This document shows, in pieces, positions 33,351 to 44,846 of a stretch of 64,000 nucleotides of DNA. Origin of the DNA: Paralithodes platypus (lineage: Eukaryota > Arthropoda > Malacostraca > Decapoda > Lithodidae); assembly GCA_032716605.1 (NCBI GenBank), contig JAVRFV010002373.1:234001-298000 (forward strand), written 5' to 3'. The position numbers were made by a program, and so were the translations under genes. Position 1 is the first letter of the stretch. Every line of letters starts with the position of its first letter. A model generated the notes under the pieces. That model made no database searches and was not told the origin of the DNA. It saw only the letters and a program-made list of their open reading frames with translations.

Positions 33351-33926
33351 CCTTAGTATACAGACTAATAACACATACAACAAAGCCACTATAACAGCTT
33401 CCTCTCTCTTCAACACCCCTTCTTTCCTCTACACTCTTCAGAAAATAGGACAAAGTAGAAAGTAGCTACGAGGCTTATCCCTCAATACCTTCACCTATAA
33501 TATGTGCACGTATAAAATAATAGTGTTCTGCGAGTAGAATTATAAAGGTTTATTTTAGGCACCCATATAATACTTGGTTTTCTGTTTAATTCGTTAAGAA
33601 AGAAAACGAATATATTAGTCCGCTAACGTCTTTACATTATAAAAACATATTTATTGTATGTCAATATTATTTAAATAGTATTGCATGTATACTAATTATA
33701 AATAGACAGAACTTTTTGTGCTAAATTAATAATAAAAATAACAATAACAATTAAAATACAATTTAAAGATTTGACATTGTGTGTCGATCAGCTGTTGGCA
33801 GGCTATAGAAAAAGAAGAGCTCGAGCCGCTCGAGTCGGACTTCATTGTTGACTGAGCGCTGGAAGATGGTAGACGCGTTTTCAACTTCTCCCGGCAACAC
33901 TTGGTTGCCACCATATCCACTCAGCA
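33351..33926. other. gene-free AT-rich spacer, possible 5' flank of the next ORF
   Basis: AT-rich until about 33810, then GC-rich for ~110 bp just before the ATG at 33927. Palindromic GAGCTCGAGCCGCTCGAGTC lies near 33817. No TATA box was assigned. Confidence 0.35.
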
Positions 33927-34298
33927 ATGACTACTACTCGTGTCTACTGCCGAAAGGAGAGGTGTGTTCTTCTTGGGAAGAAGGTTAAGAGCCTGGTCGG
34001 CCTGAAGGTCGACAGGTTTGGAGCTTGGGCGAGGAAGAATGTTCACCTGAGGAAGCTACGGTTTGCAGGTAAGGTAGTGGGTAAGTCAGTGTTGGTGGGG
34101 GTTGACAAGGCTCTGGTACCGGTAGTGAAGGGTCTAGGTCATCTGGTGTTGGACCTTGTAAAGTTGTCAGCAGTGTTGTTGGGTAATGGGTTGGGGTTGG
34201 TTCTTGTAACGGTGGCAGTGGCCGGGAGTGTCGTGGTGGTTGCTGTACTACCAGTGGTCACATTGGTACGGGTGATTGTCAAGGCTGTCCAGCATTAA
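33927..34298 (+). CDS. unrecognised 123-residue small membrane-protein-like ORF
   Basis: The frame runs from an ATG with G at -3 to a stop at 34298. The first ~45 residues are basic with several K/R (RKERCVLLGKKVKSL, WARKNVHLRKLRF). From about residue 55 the protein is very hydrophobic, V/L-rich, with two candidate membrane helices (LVLDLVKLSAVLLGNGLGLV and VTVAVAGSVVVVAVLPVV), ending IVKAVQH. No family was recognised. The GC content and codon bias toward GTG/GTT/GGT differ from the AT-rich flanks, and a compact GC-rich leader precedes it, which favours a real gene over chance. A tandem repeat begins exactly at its stop codon. Confidence 0.4.
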   Translation: MTTTRVYCRKERCVLLGKKVKSLVGLKVDRFGAWARKNVHLRKLRFAGKVVGKSVLVGVDKALVPVVKGLGHLVLDLVKLSAVLLGNGLGLVLVTVAVAGSVVVVAVLPVVTLVRVIVKAVQH

Positions 34299-34790
34299 TA
34301 CTACTACTACTAATAATAATGCTTTATTTCAGACTCACACATTACAGAGGGGACCATCTGGGGTCCATATATACCTTACAGTAACATCAATATATACAGG
34401 CTACTCAGCTACTGTAAAACTACTACTACTACTAATAATAATGCTTTATTTCAGACTCACACAGTACAGAGGGGACCATCTGGGATCCATATATACCTTA
34501 CAGTAACATAAATAGGCCTATATATAGGCTACTGTACAAATACTAATAATAATAATAATAATAATGCTTTATTTCAGACTCACACAGTACAGAGGGGACC
34601 ATACTGGGATCCATATATACCTTACAGTAACATAAATAGGCCTATATAGGCTACTGTACAAATACTAATAATAATAATAATAATAATAATGCTTTATTTC
34701 AGACTCACACAGTACAGAGGGGACCATACTGGGGTCCATATATACGGTACTTACAGTAACATAAATATATATAGGCCCTAGGCTACTGTA
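34297..34790. repeat. tandem repeat, four units of ~120 bp
   Basis: Units share AATAATGCTTTATTTCAGAC, CAGAGGGGACCAT and CCATATATACCTTACAGTAA, starting near 34318, 34435, 34560 and 34688. ATA/ACT microsatellites join the units. Confidence 0.8.
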
Positions 34791-34993
34791 CATAGCCTAG
34801 GCTACATAAAATACAAATAAATTAAATAATACCCAGCTTGCTATCATCTAGTTCACAGCACTGCCTCAACTTAAAACAGTGGTCATCAAACTACTGCGTT
34901 ACCAATACCAAAACCACTCTCCTAATTGTGTACAATACCATGCCAAATCCGAGTAATTTATTTTAGTCTTTAGGAATAGGCTAGGCCTATTGA

Positions 34994-35162
34994 ACTAGCC
35001 TATAAAATAATAAACCCTATACTTTAATCTTCACATAGCCTATACAATAATAGGCCTAAAGTTAGTTAGTTGTTAATCTGCTCTACATAACTAACTAACT
35101 TTAGTCCTATTATTGTATAGGTTATGTGAAGATTAAAATAGGGTTTATTATTTTATAGTTCA
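34994..35162. repeat. 169-bp near-perfect palindrome
   Basis: The left arm (from GAACTAGCCTATAAAATAAT) is the reverse complement of the right arm (to ATTATTTTATAGTTC), with a ~15-nt centre around 35078. It may be a foldback MITE. Confidence 0.75.
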
Positions 35163-35285
35163 AATCTAATTATCTACTACTATCATCATCACTACTACTG
35201 TCACCATCACACTACTAGTCTCACCTGCATAACTTCTACTGTCACTATCACCACTAATATTGTCACCATCATCACTACTACTAGG

Positions 35286-36850
35286 CTATAGTCTTTTTTT
35301 CCAGCTGATGGTAAATTGAATCCCTTAGCATCTGATTTTTCGATACCGTACTTTATGAACAAATGAATCTACTACCGTACTATGGGTTTCAGAGGCCGTG
35401 TTACATTGCTTTATGAACAAATGAATCTACTACCGTACTATGGGTTTCAGAGGCCGTGTTACATTGCTTTATGAACAAATGAATCTACTACCGTACTATG
35501 GGTTTCAGAGGCCGTGTTACATTGCTTTATGAACAAATGAATCTACTACCGTACTATGGGTTTCAGAGGCCGTGTTACATTGCTTTATGAACAAATGAAT
35601 CTACTACCGTACTATGGGTTTCAGAGGCCGTGTTACATTGCTTTATGAACAAATGAATCTACTACCGTACTATGGGTTTCAGAGGCCGTGTTACATTGCT
35701 TTATGAACAAATGAATCTACTACCGTACTATGGGTTTCAGAGGCCGTGTTACATTGCTTTATGAACAAATGAATCTACTACCGTACTATGGGTTTCAGAG
35801 GCCGTGTTACATTGCTTTATGAACAAATGAATCTACTACCGTACTATGGGTTTCAGAGGCCGTGTTACATTGCTTTATGAACAAATGAATCTACTACCGT
35901 ACTATGGGTTTCAGAGGCCGTGTTACATTGCTTTATGAACAAATGAATCTACTACCGTACTATGGGTTTCAGAGGCCGTGTTACATTGCTTTATGAACAA
36001 ATGAATCTACTACCGTACTATGGGTTTCAGAGGCCGTGTTACATTGCTTTTTGGGAATAACTTATGAACAAACAGTTGGATCAGTATATTTTGCCACAAT
36101 TTGTTTCACACCGTGCCCTAATTTTTGTTAATATTGTGCATTACCAAAAGTGGATAATTAAACCACCTGTCCCTGTGTCATGAGGTTAAAGTCACACCTG
36201 AATGACTAGGAAACGGACAAAGCTACCGTGGCGTACCTGTGAAACCACCAAACCATTATTGCTCCTCCATCAAACCCGGTAGTTATCAGCCACCACCCAA
36301 CTCTATTATCATCTTTATATTCAAGTTATGTCACTATCAAATATAAATATATACAAAAATACATATTTTGCATATATTTATATTTGATAGTGATAGATAA
36401 CTTTAATATAAAGACGATAATAAGGTTGGGTGGTGGCTGATAACTACCGTATTTGATGGAGGAGCAATAATGGTTTGGTGGTTTCACAGGTACGCCATGG
36501 TAGCTTTGTCCGTTTCCTAGTCATTCAGGTGTGACTAACCTCATGACACAGGGACAAGTGGTGTAACTATCCACTTTTGGTAATGCACAATATTAAAAAA
36601 AAAAATTAGGGCACAGTGTGGAAAAAGTTGTGGCAAGATATCATACTGATCCAACTGTTTGTTCATAAGTTATTCCCGAAAAACTATGTAACACGGCCTC
36701 TGAAACCCATAGTATGTCTGCGTCATTATTGTAATGGCAAGTTTATATAATTAACAACCTATTTCGCTACAAACTATACATAATAGCCGAGTAATCAAGA
36801 TAGTAACGTAACAATTTACCATTATGAGCTGGAAAAATATAAAATTCTGT
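35286..36850. mobile_element. large foldback element family FB, copy 1
   Basis: Outer ends TTTTTTTCCAGCTGATGGTA (left, ~35293) and, reversed, TTTTTCCAGCTCATAATGGT (right). Inner arms 36049-36350 and 36370-36680 are reverse complements (CACCTGAATGACTAGGAAAC; GTGGCTGATAACTACCG) meeting at an AT-rich centre near 36362. The left arm also holds a 58-bp array; the right arm has one partial unit (36683-36714). No ORF. Confidence 0.85.
35349..36048. repeat. 58-bp minisatellite, 12 virtually identical copies
   Basis: The unit begins CTTTATGAACAAATGAATCT and ends GGCCGTGTTACATTG. Twelve units follow without visible divergence over 700 bp, implying recent expansion. There is no unique spacer between units. 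Confidence 0.95.
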
Positions 36851-38220
36851 ATAGTACTATTACCATCATCATTACTACTACAGTACTACCTTCACTGCTA
36901 CTGTCATCATCACTACTATCACCATAATCACTAATACTGTCACCATCATCATTACTACTACTACCATCACTGCTACTGTCATCATCAGTACTATCACTAT
37001 CATCACTAATACTGTCACCATCATCGTTACCATATCAAATTTGATCGTTACTACTACTACCATCACTGCTGTCATCATCAGTACTATCACCATCATCACT
37101 AATACTGTCACCATAAGCATTTCTACTACTACCATCACTGCTACTGTCAACATCAGTATACTATCACCATCATCACTACTACTGTCACCACCATCACTAC
37201 TACTGACACATCATTATTACTATCACCATCATCATTATATAGTACTACCATCACTGCTACTGTCATTATCAGTACTATCGCCATCATCACTAGTACGTAT
37301 ATCACCATCATCAGTACTACTGTCACCATCATCATTACTATCACCATCAGTATTGCTATCACCATCAGTATTACTATCATCATCATCATCACTACTACTA
37401 TCACCATCATTATTACTATCACCATCATTATTACTATCACCATCATCACTACTAGTCACCATCATCACTACTAGTCACCATCATCACTACTATCACCATC
37501 ATTATTACTATCACCATCATCATTACTATCACCATCATCATTACTATCACCATCATCATTACTACTGTCACCATCATCATTACTATCACCATCAGTATTA
37601 CTATCACCATCAGTATTACTATCACCATCATCATTACTATCACCATCATCACTACTACTGTCACCATCATCATTACTATCACCATCATCATTACTATCAC
37701 CATCATCACTACTACTGTCACCATCATCATTACTATCACCATCAGTATTACTATCACCATCAGTATTAATATCACCATCATTATTACTATCACCATCATT
37801 TATTACCATCATCATTTATTACCATCATCATTTATCACCATCATCATTTATCACCATCATCATTACTATCACCATCATCATTACTATCACCATCATCACT
37901 ACTACTGTCACCATCATCACTACTATCACCATCATTATTAGTATCACCATCATTATTACTATCACCATCATCACTACTACTGTCACCATCATCACTATCA
38001 CCATCATTATTACTATCACCATCATCATTACTATCACCATCATCACTACTACTGTCACCATCATCATTACTATTACTATCACCATCATCATTACTACTAC
38101 AGTACTACCTTCACTGCTACTGTCATCATCATCATTACTACTGTCACCACTGCTACTGTCATCATCAGTATACTATCATCATCAGTATACTATCATCATC
38201 ACTACTACTATCACCAAGAA
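36845..38220. repeat. long imperfect trinucleotide microsatellite (ATC/ACT/ATT)
   Basis: ATC, ACC, ACT and ATT triplets persist for about 1.3 kb on +, with occasional phase breaks. The simple-repeat frames (His/Tyr on +, Met/Val/Asp on -) are not genes. Its left edge is the right end of the foldback element. Confidence 0.95.
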
Positions 38221-38277
38221 TACGGGAGGACTCTCCCCGAAACTAAGTCGCCTATGATTAAGTTTTGTGACTTTTCA

Positions 38278-38492
38278 TTAACCCCTTCTGTACCGGCGAC
38301 GTCTGTTGTATTTTATTATAGCTACATTTAGACGATTTTATGAAGATTAGAAAGGATATATGGTAGCTAAAAGGATTAATTGAAATAGTCTGAAGCCTTT
38401 GAATGAGTAGACATCCTTTATAAGCTGTACAAAATCATCTAATAGTTGCCAGAATAGAATGAAAAGTACATCACCGGTACAGAAGGGGTTAA
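38278..38492. mobile_element. TTAA-flanked MITE, family T2
   Basis: Both ends read TTAACCCCTTCTGTACCGG, 19 bp identical in inverted orientation. The 215-bp AT-rich interior has no ORF. A piggyBac-like non-autonomous element is likely. Confidence 0.85.
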
Positions 38493-38496
38493 ACTA

Positions 38497-38514
38497 AACT
38501 AACCTAACCTAACC
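38497..38514. repeat. short telomere-type array (CCTAA)n
   Basis: Three to four CCTAA units, immediately after the T2 MITE. Confidence 0.5.
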
Positions 38515-38531
38515 TATCCAAAATAGGGTAA

Positions 38532-39018
38532 TTAACCCTTTACGAGCGGCCTATGCGTTTATTTATATGTACCGCCCAGCGGGGTGTTTTTAGCCAAAAT
38601 AGGGCTGTTTACGTGATCATTTTCATGCCTAAATAAGACCCAGAATGTAAAACAAGTATCTATCCCTGAAAGGGCATAAACAGAGCTTTCGAATGACACC
38701 ATAACGATCCTTTTATGATGGCTAGTTTTCTTGCAATAACCGTGCAACGCGAGTGCAAAAAGCATGTAATTAGCCACTTTCCCGATACAATTCCGTATAT
38801 AGCGAGTGACAGAGGGAGGAGGGAGGTGAGATTCGTGTCAGTAGGTTCGCCGCGGTGGTCTGGAGCAGTCATACGCTCGCTAGTCTCCTGCCACCACTTG
38901 TCTCTCTCTCTCAGCAACATTACGTGCTGAAATTGCCACTCGACCTATGTCGAGCGCCGCCACATAGTCCAGCTTTATTAAATCCGACTTATGTTGCGCC
39001 CCGACTTTTAGGGGTTAA
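38532..39018. mobile_element. TTAA-flanked MITE, family T3
   Basis: The left end is TTAACCCTTTACGAGCGG and the right end, reversed, TTAACCCCTAAAAGTCGGGG. The ends are only partly similar. The interior is GC-rich without a convincing ORF. Confidence 0.6.
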
Positions 39019-39059
39019 GTTCCTCTTACAAATGCAAGGCGGGTTGTTTTCGGGGCATC

Positions 39060-39720
39060 TCCAGTAATCATCACAAATACTGTCACCATCATCACTATTA
39101 CTATCCCCATCATCACTACCAAAATTACCACTACCATCATAACTACAATCACCATCATCCCTACTTCTACTACTATACCACTCTGCTTTCACAGAGTTAA
39201 TAAAGTAGAAGTGCCGCTCTGCCAAAATCAAAACGACATACCCAACTCTGCCATGGGTTAGGGCATCACTACAACTGTCACCATTATCACTACTACAGTC
39301 ATTTACTATCATCGTCACTACAACTGTCACCATTATCACTACTACAGTAATTTAGTATCGTCAGCACTACTACTATTATCACCATTATCTTACAATCATC
39401 GTAACTACTGTCACCATCATCACTACTACTATAACCATCATCACTACTACTAATATCACTACTACTATCCCCATTATCACCACCACCATCATCACTATCA
39501 CCATAATCACTAAGGTAGCCTACAACTATAACCACTATCAAAACTATTTTCACAATCCCTACCATAATGACCATAATCATCTCTACTGACAATATCATAA
39601 CTACAGTACAGTAATACCATAATCACCACAACTATCTCTACTGTACTACACTCAGACTCATTATTGACATCACTACAGATCATCACCATCATGATAATTA
39701 CTTCCACAATCACCAACACC
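39060..39720. repeat. degenerate trinucleotide microsatellite
   Basis: ATC/ACT/ACC-rich sequence like 36845-38220 but more decayed, interrupted by about 80 bp of unrelated sequence near 39180-39260. Confidence 0.85.
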
Positions 39721-39725
39721 AGGCT

Positions 39726-39944
39726 ATAGGTAGCGCTAACGAACTTGACAATAATCTTGACTCCTTAACTTCTTACCGGTATAACTCGATATGAATAAAA
39801 GCAATCAGGCTGTAATTTATATCATTTGGGAAGAGTCCGCCAGGAAATAGGTGTGGATATTTACAGCCAGTTTGCTCTAGGCCCTTTAGAGTTACAGAGA
39901 AGTTAGGGATCAAGATTATTGTCAAGTTTGTTGGCGCTACCTAT
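39726..39944. mobile_element. MITE with ~45-bp inverted ends
   Basis: The left end ATAGGTAGCGCTAACGAAC and the reversed right end ATAGGTAGCGCCAACAAAC continue alike through CTTGACAATAATCTTGA. A TA target (mariner-like) is possible. It sits inside the trinucleotide tract. Confidence 0.8.
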
Positions 39945-39954
39945 GTATGTACGC

Positions 39955-40215
39955 TACCTATAGTACCATTATCATCACTTCTGTGATGGGCACACACACA
40001 GAACACCATCATCATTGCTGCCACAGAAGAATGTGTGTTCCCCTGCCATCATCACCACTACTATTGCCATCATCACTACTACTATTGCCATCATCACTAC
40101 TACTATTGCCATCATCACTACTACTATTGCTATCATCACTACTACTATTGCCATCATCACTACTACTATTGCCATCATCACTACTACTGTCAACATCGTC
40201 ACTACTATCATCCTC
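39955..40215. repeat. trinucleotide microsatellite (ATC/ACT)
   Basis: Regular units of CATCATCACTACTACTATTGC repeat about every 21-24 bp around 40050-40190, followed by a CA run. Confidence 0.9.
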
Positions 40216-40680
40216 TCACACACACACAAGCATACAGACACAGTAATTACTACGGGGGCGGGAAAGAGGTTGTGGGTATTGCGGGTAGTGGTCATAAAAC
40301 CATATTATTGACTTAGAACCATAACTATTGCTTTATCTGTCTATCTACTGTATATACTGTACTCAGGCACATACCCCATTTTTTTTTTTTTTTTTGGCTG
40401 GGAAAGGCCAACTTGATACAGAGCTCATACAGGGACAACACAACAAAAAATAACAATTCACACACACACACACACACCTCTAAGTCACCCAGGAGAAAAT
40501 CTAAAGACCCTGGCTCATTTGGGGTCCAAATCCAGCAGGATTCCCAGGTCCCAGACTTCCCAGAGAGGTTCCGGTCTCGGCAGACAAACATGCAGTGAAG
40601 CTACCACCACAAACCCACCTGCCCACCACGCATCCAGGCGGACCCTTCATTTATACCAGCTCCCCGGGCCAGGTGCCTGA
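40216..40680. other. gene-free spacer with T run and CA run
   Basis: A T run lies at 40380-40395 and a CA microsatellite at 40460-40477. The sequence near 40500-40620 looks unique. No ORF. Confidence 0.4.
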
Positions 40681-42430
40681 CGGACTATTATCTAGTCCAA
40701 CTGGCGCCTGACACCCTCTCCCAAACGACCGCGTTTTCACTCGTCTATGCACTAGCATTCATTCATTCTTATTAATTTTCCACTTCTCATGCCTGATCTA
40801 TAGTAATTCCTCTATTTTTCAACGCTTGTACAGTACTGTACTACACATTTTCTCCATCTCAATGGAGGTCTTCCTGCCCTTTTACCTGACTCACATATTC
40901 TCTTTGTAAGGCTTTCATCTTCCATACGCTCAACATGTCCATACCAGCATAGCACTCTTCTGCCCACTCTGGCCGACAAATATTCCTGCTGCCTCACTCT
41001 CCTACGTATCTCTTCATTATTCAATTCAATCTGTCTCTACGAGTCACTCCACACATACTCCTCAAGCAGCTCATCTCCATCACATCCAGCTTTCTTCTCT
41101 CCTTTGCCTTCAGAGCCTATGCCTCAGCTCTAACCATCACTGTTTATACAACTATCCCTTGATACATTGCACTTTTAGCTTTCGTTACGAGATTTCTCAC
41201 CTTCCACATACAGTACTTCCCATTGCCCTGAAAACTTTCCTTCCTTCACATACTCTCAGTTTTACCCCCATTTCCATACCTCTGTTCCTGCTTATCATTC
41301 CTCCTAGTCTCCTAGATACAGTATTTAAAACACTCATTGTTACAGTATTTCCCCATCCATCCGCACATCTAGATTCACCCTACGAGCACCTCTATTACAC
41401 ACCATCACTTTACTTTTATTGACATTCACCTTCAGCCTCCTCCTCCCACAAACCACACCAAACTTTGACTACTTGCTGCAGTTTCTCAGAATCCATCACC
41501 AACGCTGTGTCATCAGCAAACAGCAACTGGTTCAACTCCCAATCTCTACCATTCTTTCCTACTAAACCCAATCCTCTACTCCATAGTTCTCATTTTCACC
41601 TCCCTCACCATACCATCCATATACTGTATACATTAAACAGCCGCGGTGACATTACACAACCCTGTCGCAGACCTACATTTTTCTCAAACCACTCACTCGA
41701 CTCATTATTTCCTACTCTAGCACACATTCTGCTCTCTTCAAAAAACACTTGCTTGCTCTTAACAAATGTCCTCCAATTTCATAAATCCTTAGCACCTTCC
41801 ACATTGCTTCTCGATCCACACGATCATACGCTTTTTCCAAAAAAAAAAAAAAAATCTTCCTTATGCTTCTCTAAATACTTCTCGCATAGCTATCTTACTG
41901 CAAAAATCAGATAAATACCCACTTCCCCTCCTAAAACCGCACCTTATGTACGGTACCCTTTATTATCCTCTTTATCAACACCCTACCATACGGCTTTCCA
42001 ACAACTGATACTGTACCTCTATAATTTGAACACTCCTGCAGGACACTCCCCTTATACAACGGCACACTATATGCACTCCTCCATTCTAGTGGGACACAAC
42101 AAAGCACACATGAATAGTCTCACCAGCCAATCTATTATCACGCCTTTACCCTTCACCACTGTACAGCAATATCATCCATACCTTCTGCTTTTCCCCCTCT
42201 CATTTGTCTCACTGCTTCTTTCACCTCATTTTTCCCAATCCTTTCATTCATTCCCTGCCTCCTGGGTAGCCTGGGTAACCTATCTCCATCAATCACTGCC
42301 TCCCTTGCATCTCTTACATTTAGCAAAGATTCAATATACAGTACTGTACTCTGCATATCTTTTCCTCACTTGCACTCCTTCCACTAGTAACTCTCCATTT
42401 GCATCTTCCACCAACTTCGTTTGTCCTCCT
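40680..42430 (-). mobile_element. LINE family H, decayed copy
   Basis: The minus strand reads KNEVKEAVRQMRGGKAEGMD near 42220, then RT relics (SEWFEKNVGLRQGCVMSPRL near 41660-41700) and ends NNEEIRRRVRQQEYLSARVG, RRVLCWYGHVERMEDESLT and GRPPLRWRKCVVQ at 40812-41024. Many stops and frame changes occur. The 3' end (GTCGTTTGGGAGAGGG reversed, ~40720) matches the + strand fragment at 9000-9577. Confidence 0.75.
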
Positions 42431-42452
42431 TTCCTTACTCTATTTATCTATA

Positions 42453-42542
42453 GTATCAGTGCATTGCCACAAAGCCCACCGAAACGCCAATAAAATACCC
42501 TCGTTCCCTGATTAAATATCACTGTATGAATATTCCCATATT
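42453..42542 (+). mobile_element. SINE 3' fragment
   Basis: TCAGTGCATTGCCACAAAGC to TGAATATTCCCATA matches the body and 3' end of the SINEs at 12180 and 33146; the tRNA head is missing. Confidence 0.7.
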
Positions 42543-43019
42543 CGCCATTCTTTCCTACTAAACCCAATCCTCAACCCATGGATCTCATTTTACCTCCCAC
42601 ACCATCCATAATAAACAACCCTGTCGCAGACCTACTGTACATTTACCTAAAACCAATCACTCAATTTAGGGCGACACCTTCAACAGGTTAGATACAATAA
42701 CACAAAAGTAGAGTCACACCTCCATGTCATGTTCTATAGTTCTAGGAAAACATTTTGTAAATTAACAGAGCTCTGTAGTATGTACTCAATTTTGTAAAAA
42801 TATTTTTTCTTATAACATAGGACAGTACTTTTGAATTTCATTATACTTTAGGCCTATATGGACAACTGGTCAATGAAAATAATGACCTATCACTGACAAT
42901 TCTTCAATTCTGTGAACTTGATGCATAGATTTCCTGATAAAGTAAACTACTGCTGTTTAATTTGTTTTTGTTCTTTTTCTTTCAGGAGTGAAATGTCTAT
43001 CTTCACTGGCTCCTACAAT
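42543..43019. other. gene-free spacer
   Basis: A short duplicate of LINE H sequence lies near 42545-42665 (TTCTTTCCTACTAAACCCAA also at 41553). Otherwise AT-rich with nothing recognised. Confidence 0.4.
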
Positions 43020-43200
43020 GTTAAGAACATATGAAAATGGGAGTCTGCAGAAAGCCGATTGGCCTAAGCAAGGCAGATCCCTGTCCCACACAACCCCAAT
43101 TACAAAGCCCAATTATAGGCTCAACACTCTAATACCCTGAGGATCATCTTACCAAAACGGTTAGAGATTAACGCAGGATTATGGGGGTCTGCAGAGCGCT
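43020..43200 (+). mobile_element. LINE 3'-UTR-like repeat, copy 2
   Basis: Matches 10795-10960 reversed (ATGAAAATGGGAGTCTGCAG; CCCCAATTACAAAGCCCAAT). Confidence 0.5.
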
Positions 43201-43394
43201 GATTGGCCCAACCCTGCTGATCCTGTGACTTCCAGCCTCTTCCATATAAAGTAAGATTTTCAATAAACATCGCTCCATATTATTTCACACCTTTATATAT
43301 TGATGCAAATAACCAATTTAGTTTATAAAAAACATTCGGAAAATTTGTGGTATTAAAATAACATTTTTCCGATCCCCCTCCTAGATTAATTTGT

Positions 43395-43545
43395 ACATTT
43401 TTCGGTAGAAAAATGTCCCGGCCAAAGGCCGGTTCTTCTTACAGTTTCTTACAGTAGATCCTCTGGAAAAAGTCAAACTAGGCCTGTGTATCCAGCTCAG
43501 TACCAGTACTTGCACTGCTGCGGTCGTTCACGGTGTTGGCGGCGG
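43395..43545 (-). repeat. double-hairpin module plus 90-bp segment shared with 59.8 kb
   Basis: A hairpin CCGGCCAAAGGCCGG sits next to ACATTTTTC-GGTAG-AAAAATGT, at 43397-43433. The following 43438-43535 is the reverse complement of 59803-59892 with few changes (GAGGATCTACTGTAAGAAAC; TACTGGTACTGAGCTGG). Confidence 0.7.
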
Positions 43546-44013
43546 CGGTAGCAGACGCAACATTTTTACTATTCTGTATTTTTGTTTTATAATCAAACTT
43601 CAAATCTTGTCTTCCCCATGCCTTATCAAGATTACTTTCAAACTCCCTTATTGATTCGGAATTGACTACATTCTTCCAACATTACAGGCTCACTATCGTT
43701 CGCCAGGGAAAAAATCCACACCTAAATAGCACGAAAGGTCTAAATATTGACGAAGGAATGGGGCGAAAGGTCTTAAGATCGACTAACTAATGGGGCAAAC
43801 ATCTTAACATCTGAAAAATAATGGGGCTAAGCACGAGGGAGAAAGTGGTCCAGAAAACCGGCCCATCCACAACTAAGTGTAACATCCCCCCCTTAAACTT
43901 TGTGTGTCCAGATATTTTGACCCTAAAGTACCTTGAATTTGGCTGGCTGTCACTTTTTGGCTTTGCAAAAGACACTCGTTATAGGCAGCCTATCTTTTGT
44001 CTCCTTCATACAA

Positions 44014-44047
<34 letters not shown>

Positions 44048-44369
44048 TAAATATGACATAAAAAAATTATAATGATATCCCAGAGTTAAGGAGTTGCAAT
44101 CTTTTACCAGTAATTTTTGTTAATAGGCTACTTTAATAACATCATGACAAGTATGTATTCTATATCTCTACCTTTCATTGGTGGGATCATGGCAATAGAT
44201 AGATAGATAGATAGATAGATCTACTTTGTCCATACAGTACTGTATGTAGGAATAAGTTTTTACACCATACCCGAAAGAGGATTTATGGAGCTCCGATCTT
44301 ACTCTCAACCATCTGAACAATTTTACCAACACACCTAAACTTCGGTAGATGCTGAAATAGCCTCCCAGA
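43546..44369. other. gene-free stretch with microsatellites
   Basis: An AAT array lies at 44017-44045 and an ATAG array at 44196-44221. A TCGTTCGCCAGGGAA segment near 43692 recalls the foldback MITE at 44847. No exon was recognised. Confidence 0.45.
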
Positions 44370-44450
44370 AAATGTGCCCTGGCCGGGAATTAAACTCGGG
44401 ACCCTTGGGTTATGAGGCAGCCACTCTGGCAGTTAGACCAATAGAGATGT
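44370..44450 (-). other. tRNA-Met-like pseudogene or SINE head
   Basis: The minus strand gives TGGTCTAACTGCCAGAG, an anticodon loop CTCATAA (CAT) and CCGAGTTTAATTCCCGG in tRNA order. The B box (GAGTTTAATTC) is off consensus, so transcription is doubtful. Confidence 0.45.
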
Positions 44451-44650
44451 CTCACTTGGCCTGGTCGGCTCAAGTTTATTTTCGCATCTTGTTCAGTTTA
44501 GGCTAACCTATTTTAATGACTTTACACATTTGACGTAGCGATTTTGATCAGTTCTTTTGCATTTATCTTGTGTCGTCCCAGTTTTTTAGTTTGTTTATTT
44601 TGCCAGTTTTACATTATAAGCTATTAACCAAGTTTTGTGCACCATTACAG

Positions 44651-44805
44651 TCTGGGAGCCTGGACCGCCGTGAGATCCGACAGTTCCAGTTTACCGCGTG
44701 GCCCGACCATGGAGTGCCTGACCACCCTTCACCGTTCCTCATGTTCCTCAGACGGGTCCGCCATGTTAACCCACCAGAGTCCGGACCCATTGTGGTTCAC
44801 TGCAG
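44651..44805 (+). CDS. Lar: Lar-type receptor tyrosine phosphatase, exon with WPD loop
   Basis: The exon is bounded by an acceptor CCATTACAG and a donor GTCAGC. It encodes [20 protein letters not shown] and then [20 protein letters not shown] and [18 protein letters not shown] is the mobile acid-donor loop of a class I tyrosine phosphatase, and VVHC ends with the catalytic cysteine. The phase leaves AG, completed to Ser by the first base of the exon at 46638 ([10 protein letters not shown]). Residue order and wording match domain D1 of LAR-type (PTPRF/D/S) receptors, membrane proteins that guide axons and synapses. Upstream exons were not found in the window. Confidence 0.85.
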
Positions 44806-44846
44806 GTCAGCACATTATTGTAGTTTGTTAAGAGAGACCACCTTGC

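Noticed and set aside
35349..36048. Regular short repeats resembling a CRISPR array
   Set aside because: The units are contiguous with no unique spacers and the DNA is clearly eukaryotic; it is a minisatellite.
37041..37769. Long + strand ORF rich in His and Tyr, and minus-strand Met/Val/Asp-rich ORFs in 36878-38091
   Set aside because: These are translations of a trinucleotide microsatellite; all frames are equally open and repetitive.
39947..40316. ORFs on both strands across 39.9-40.3 kb
   Set aside because: Same ATC/ACT microsatellite artefact.
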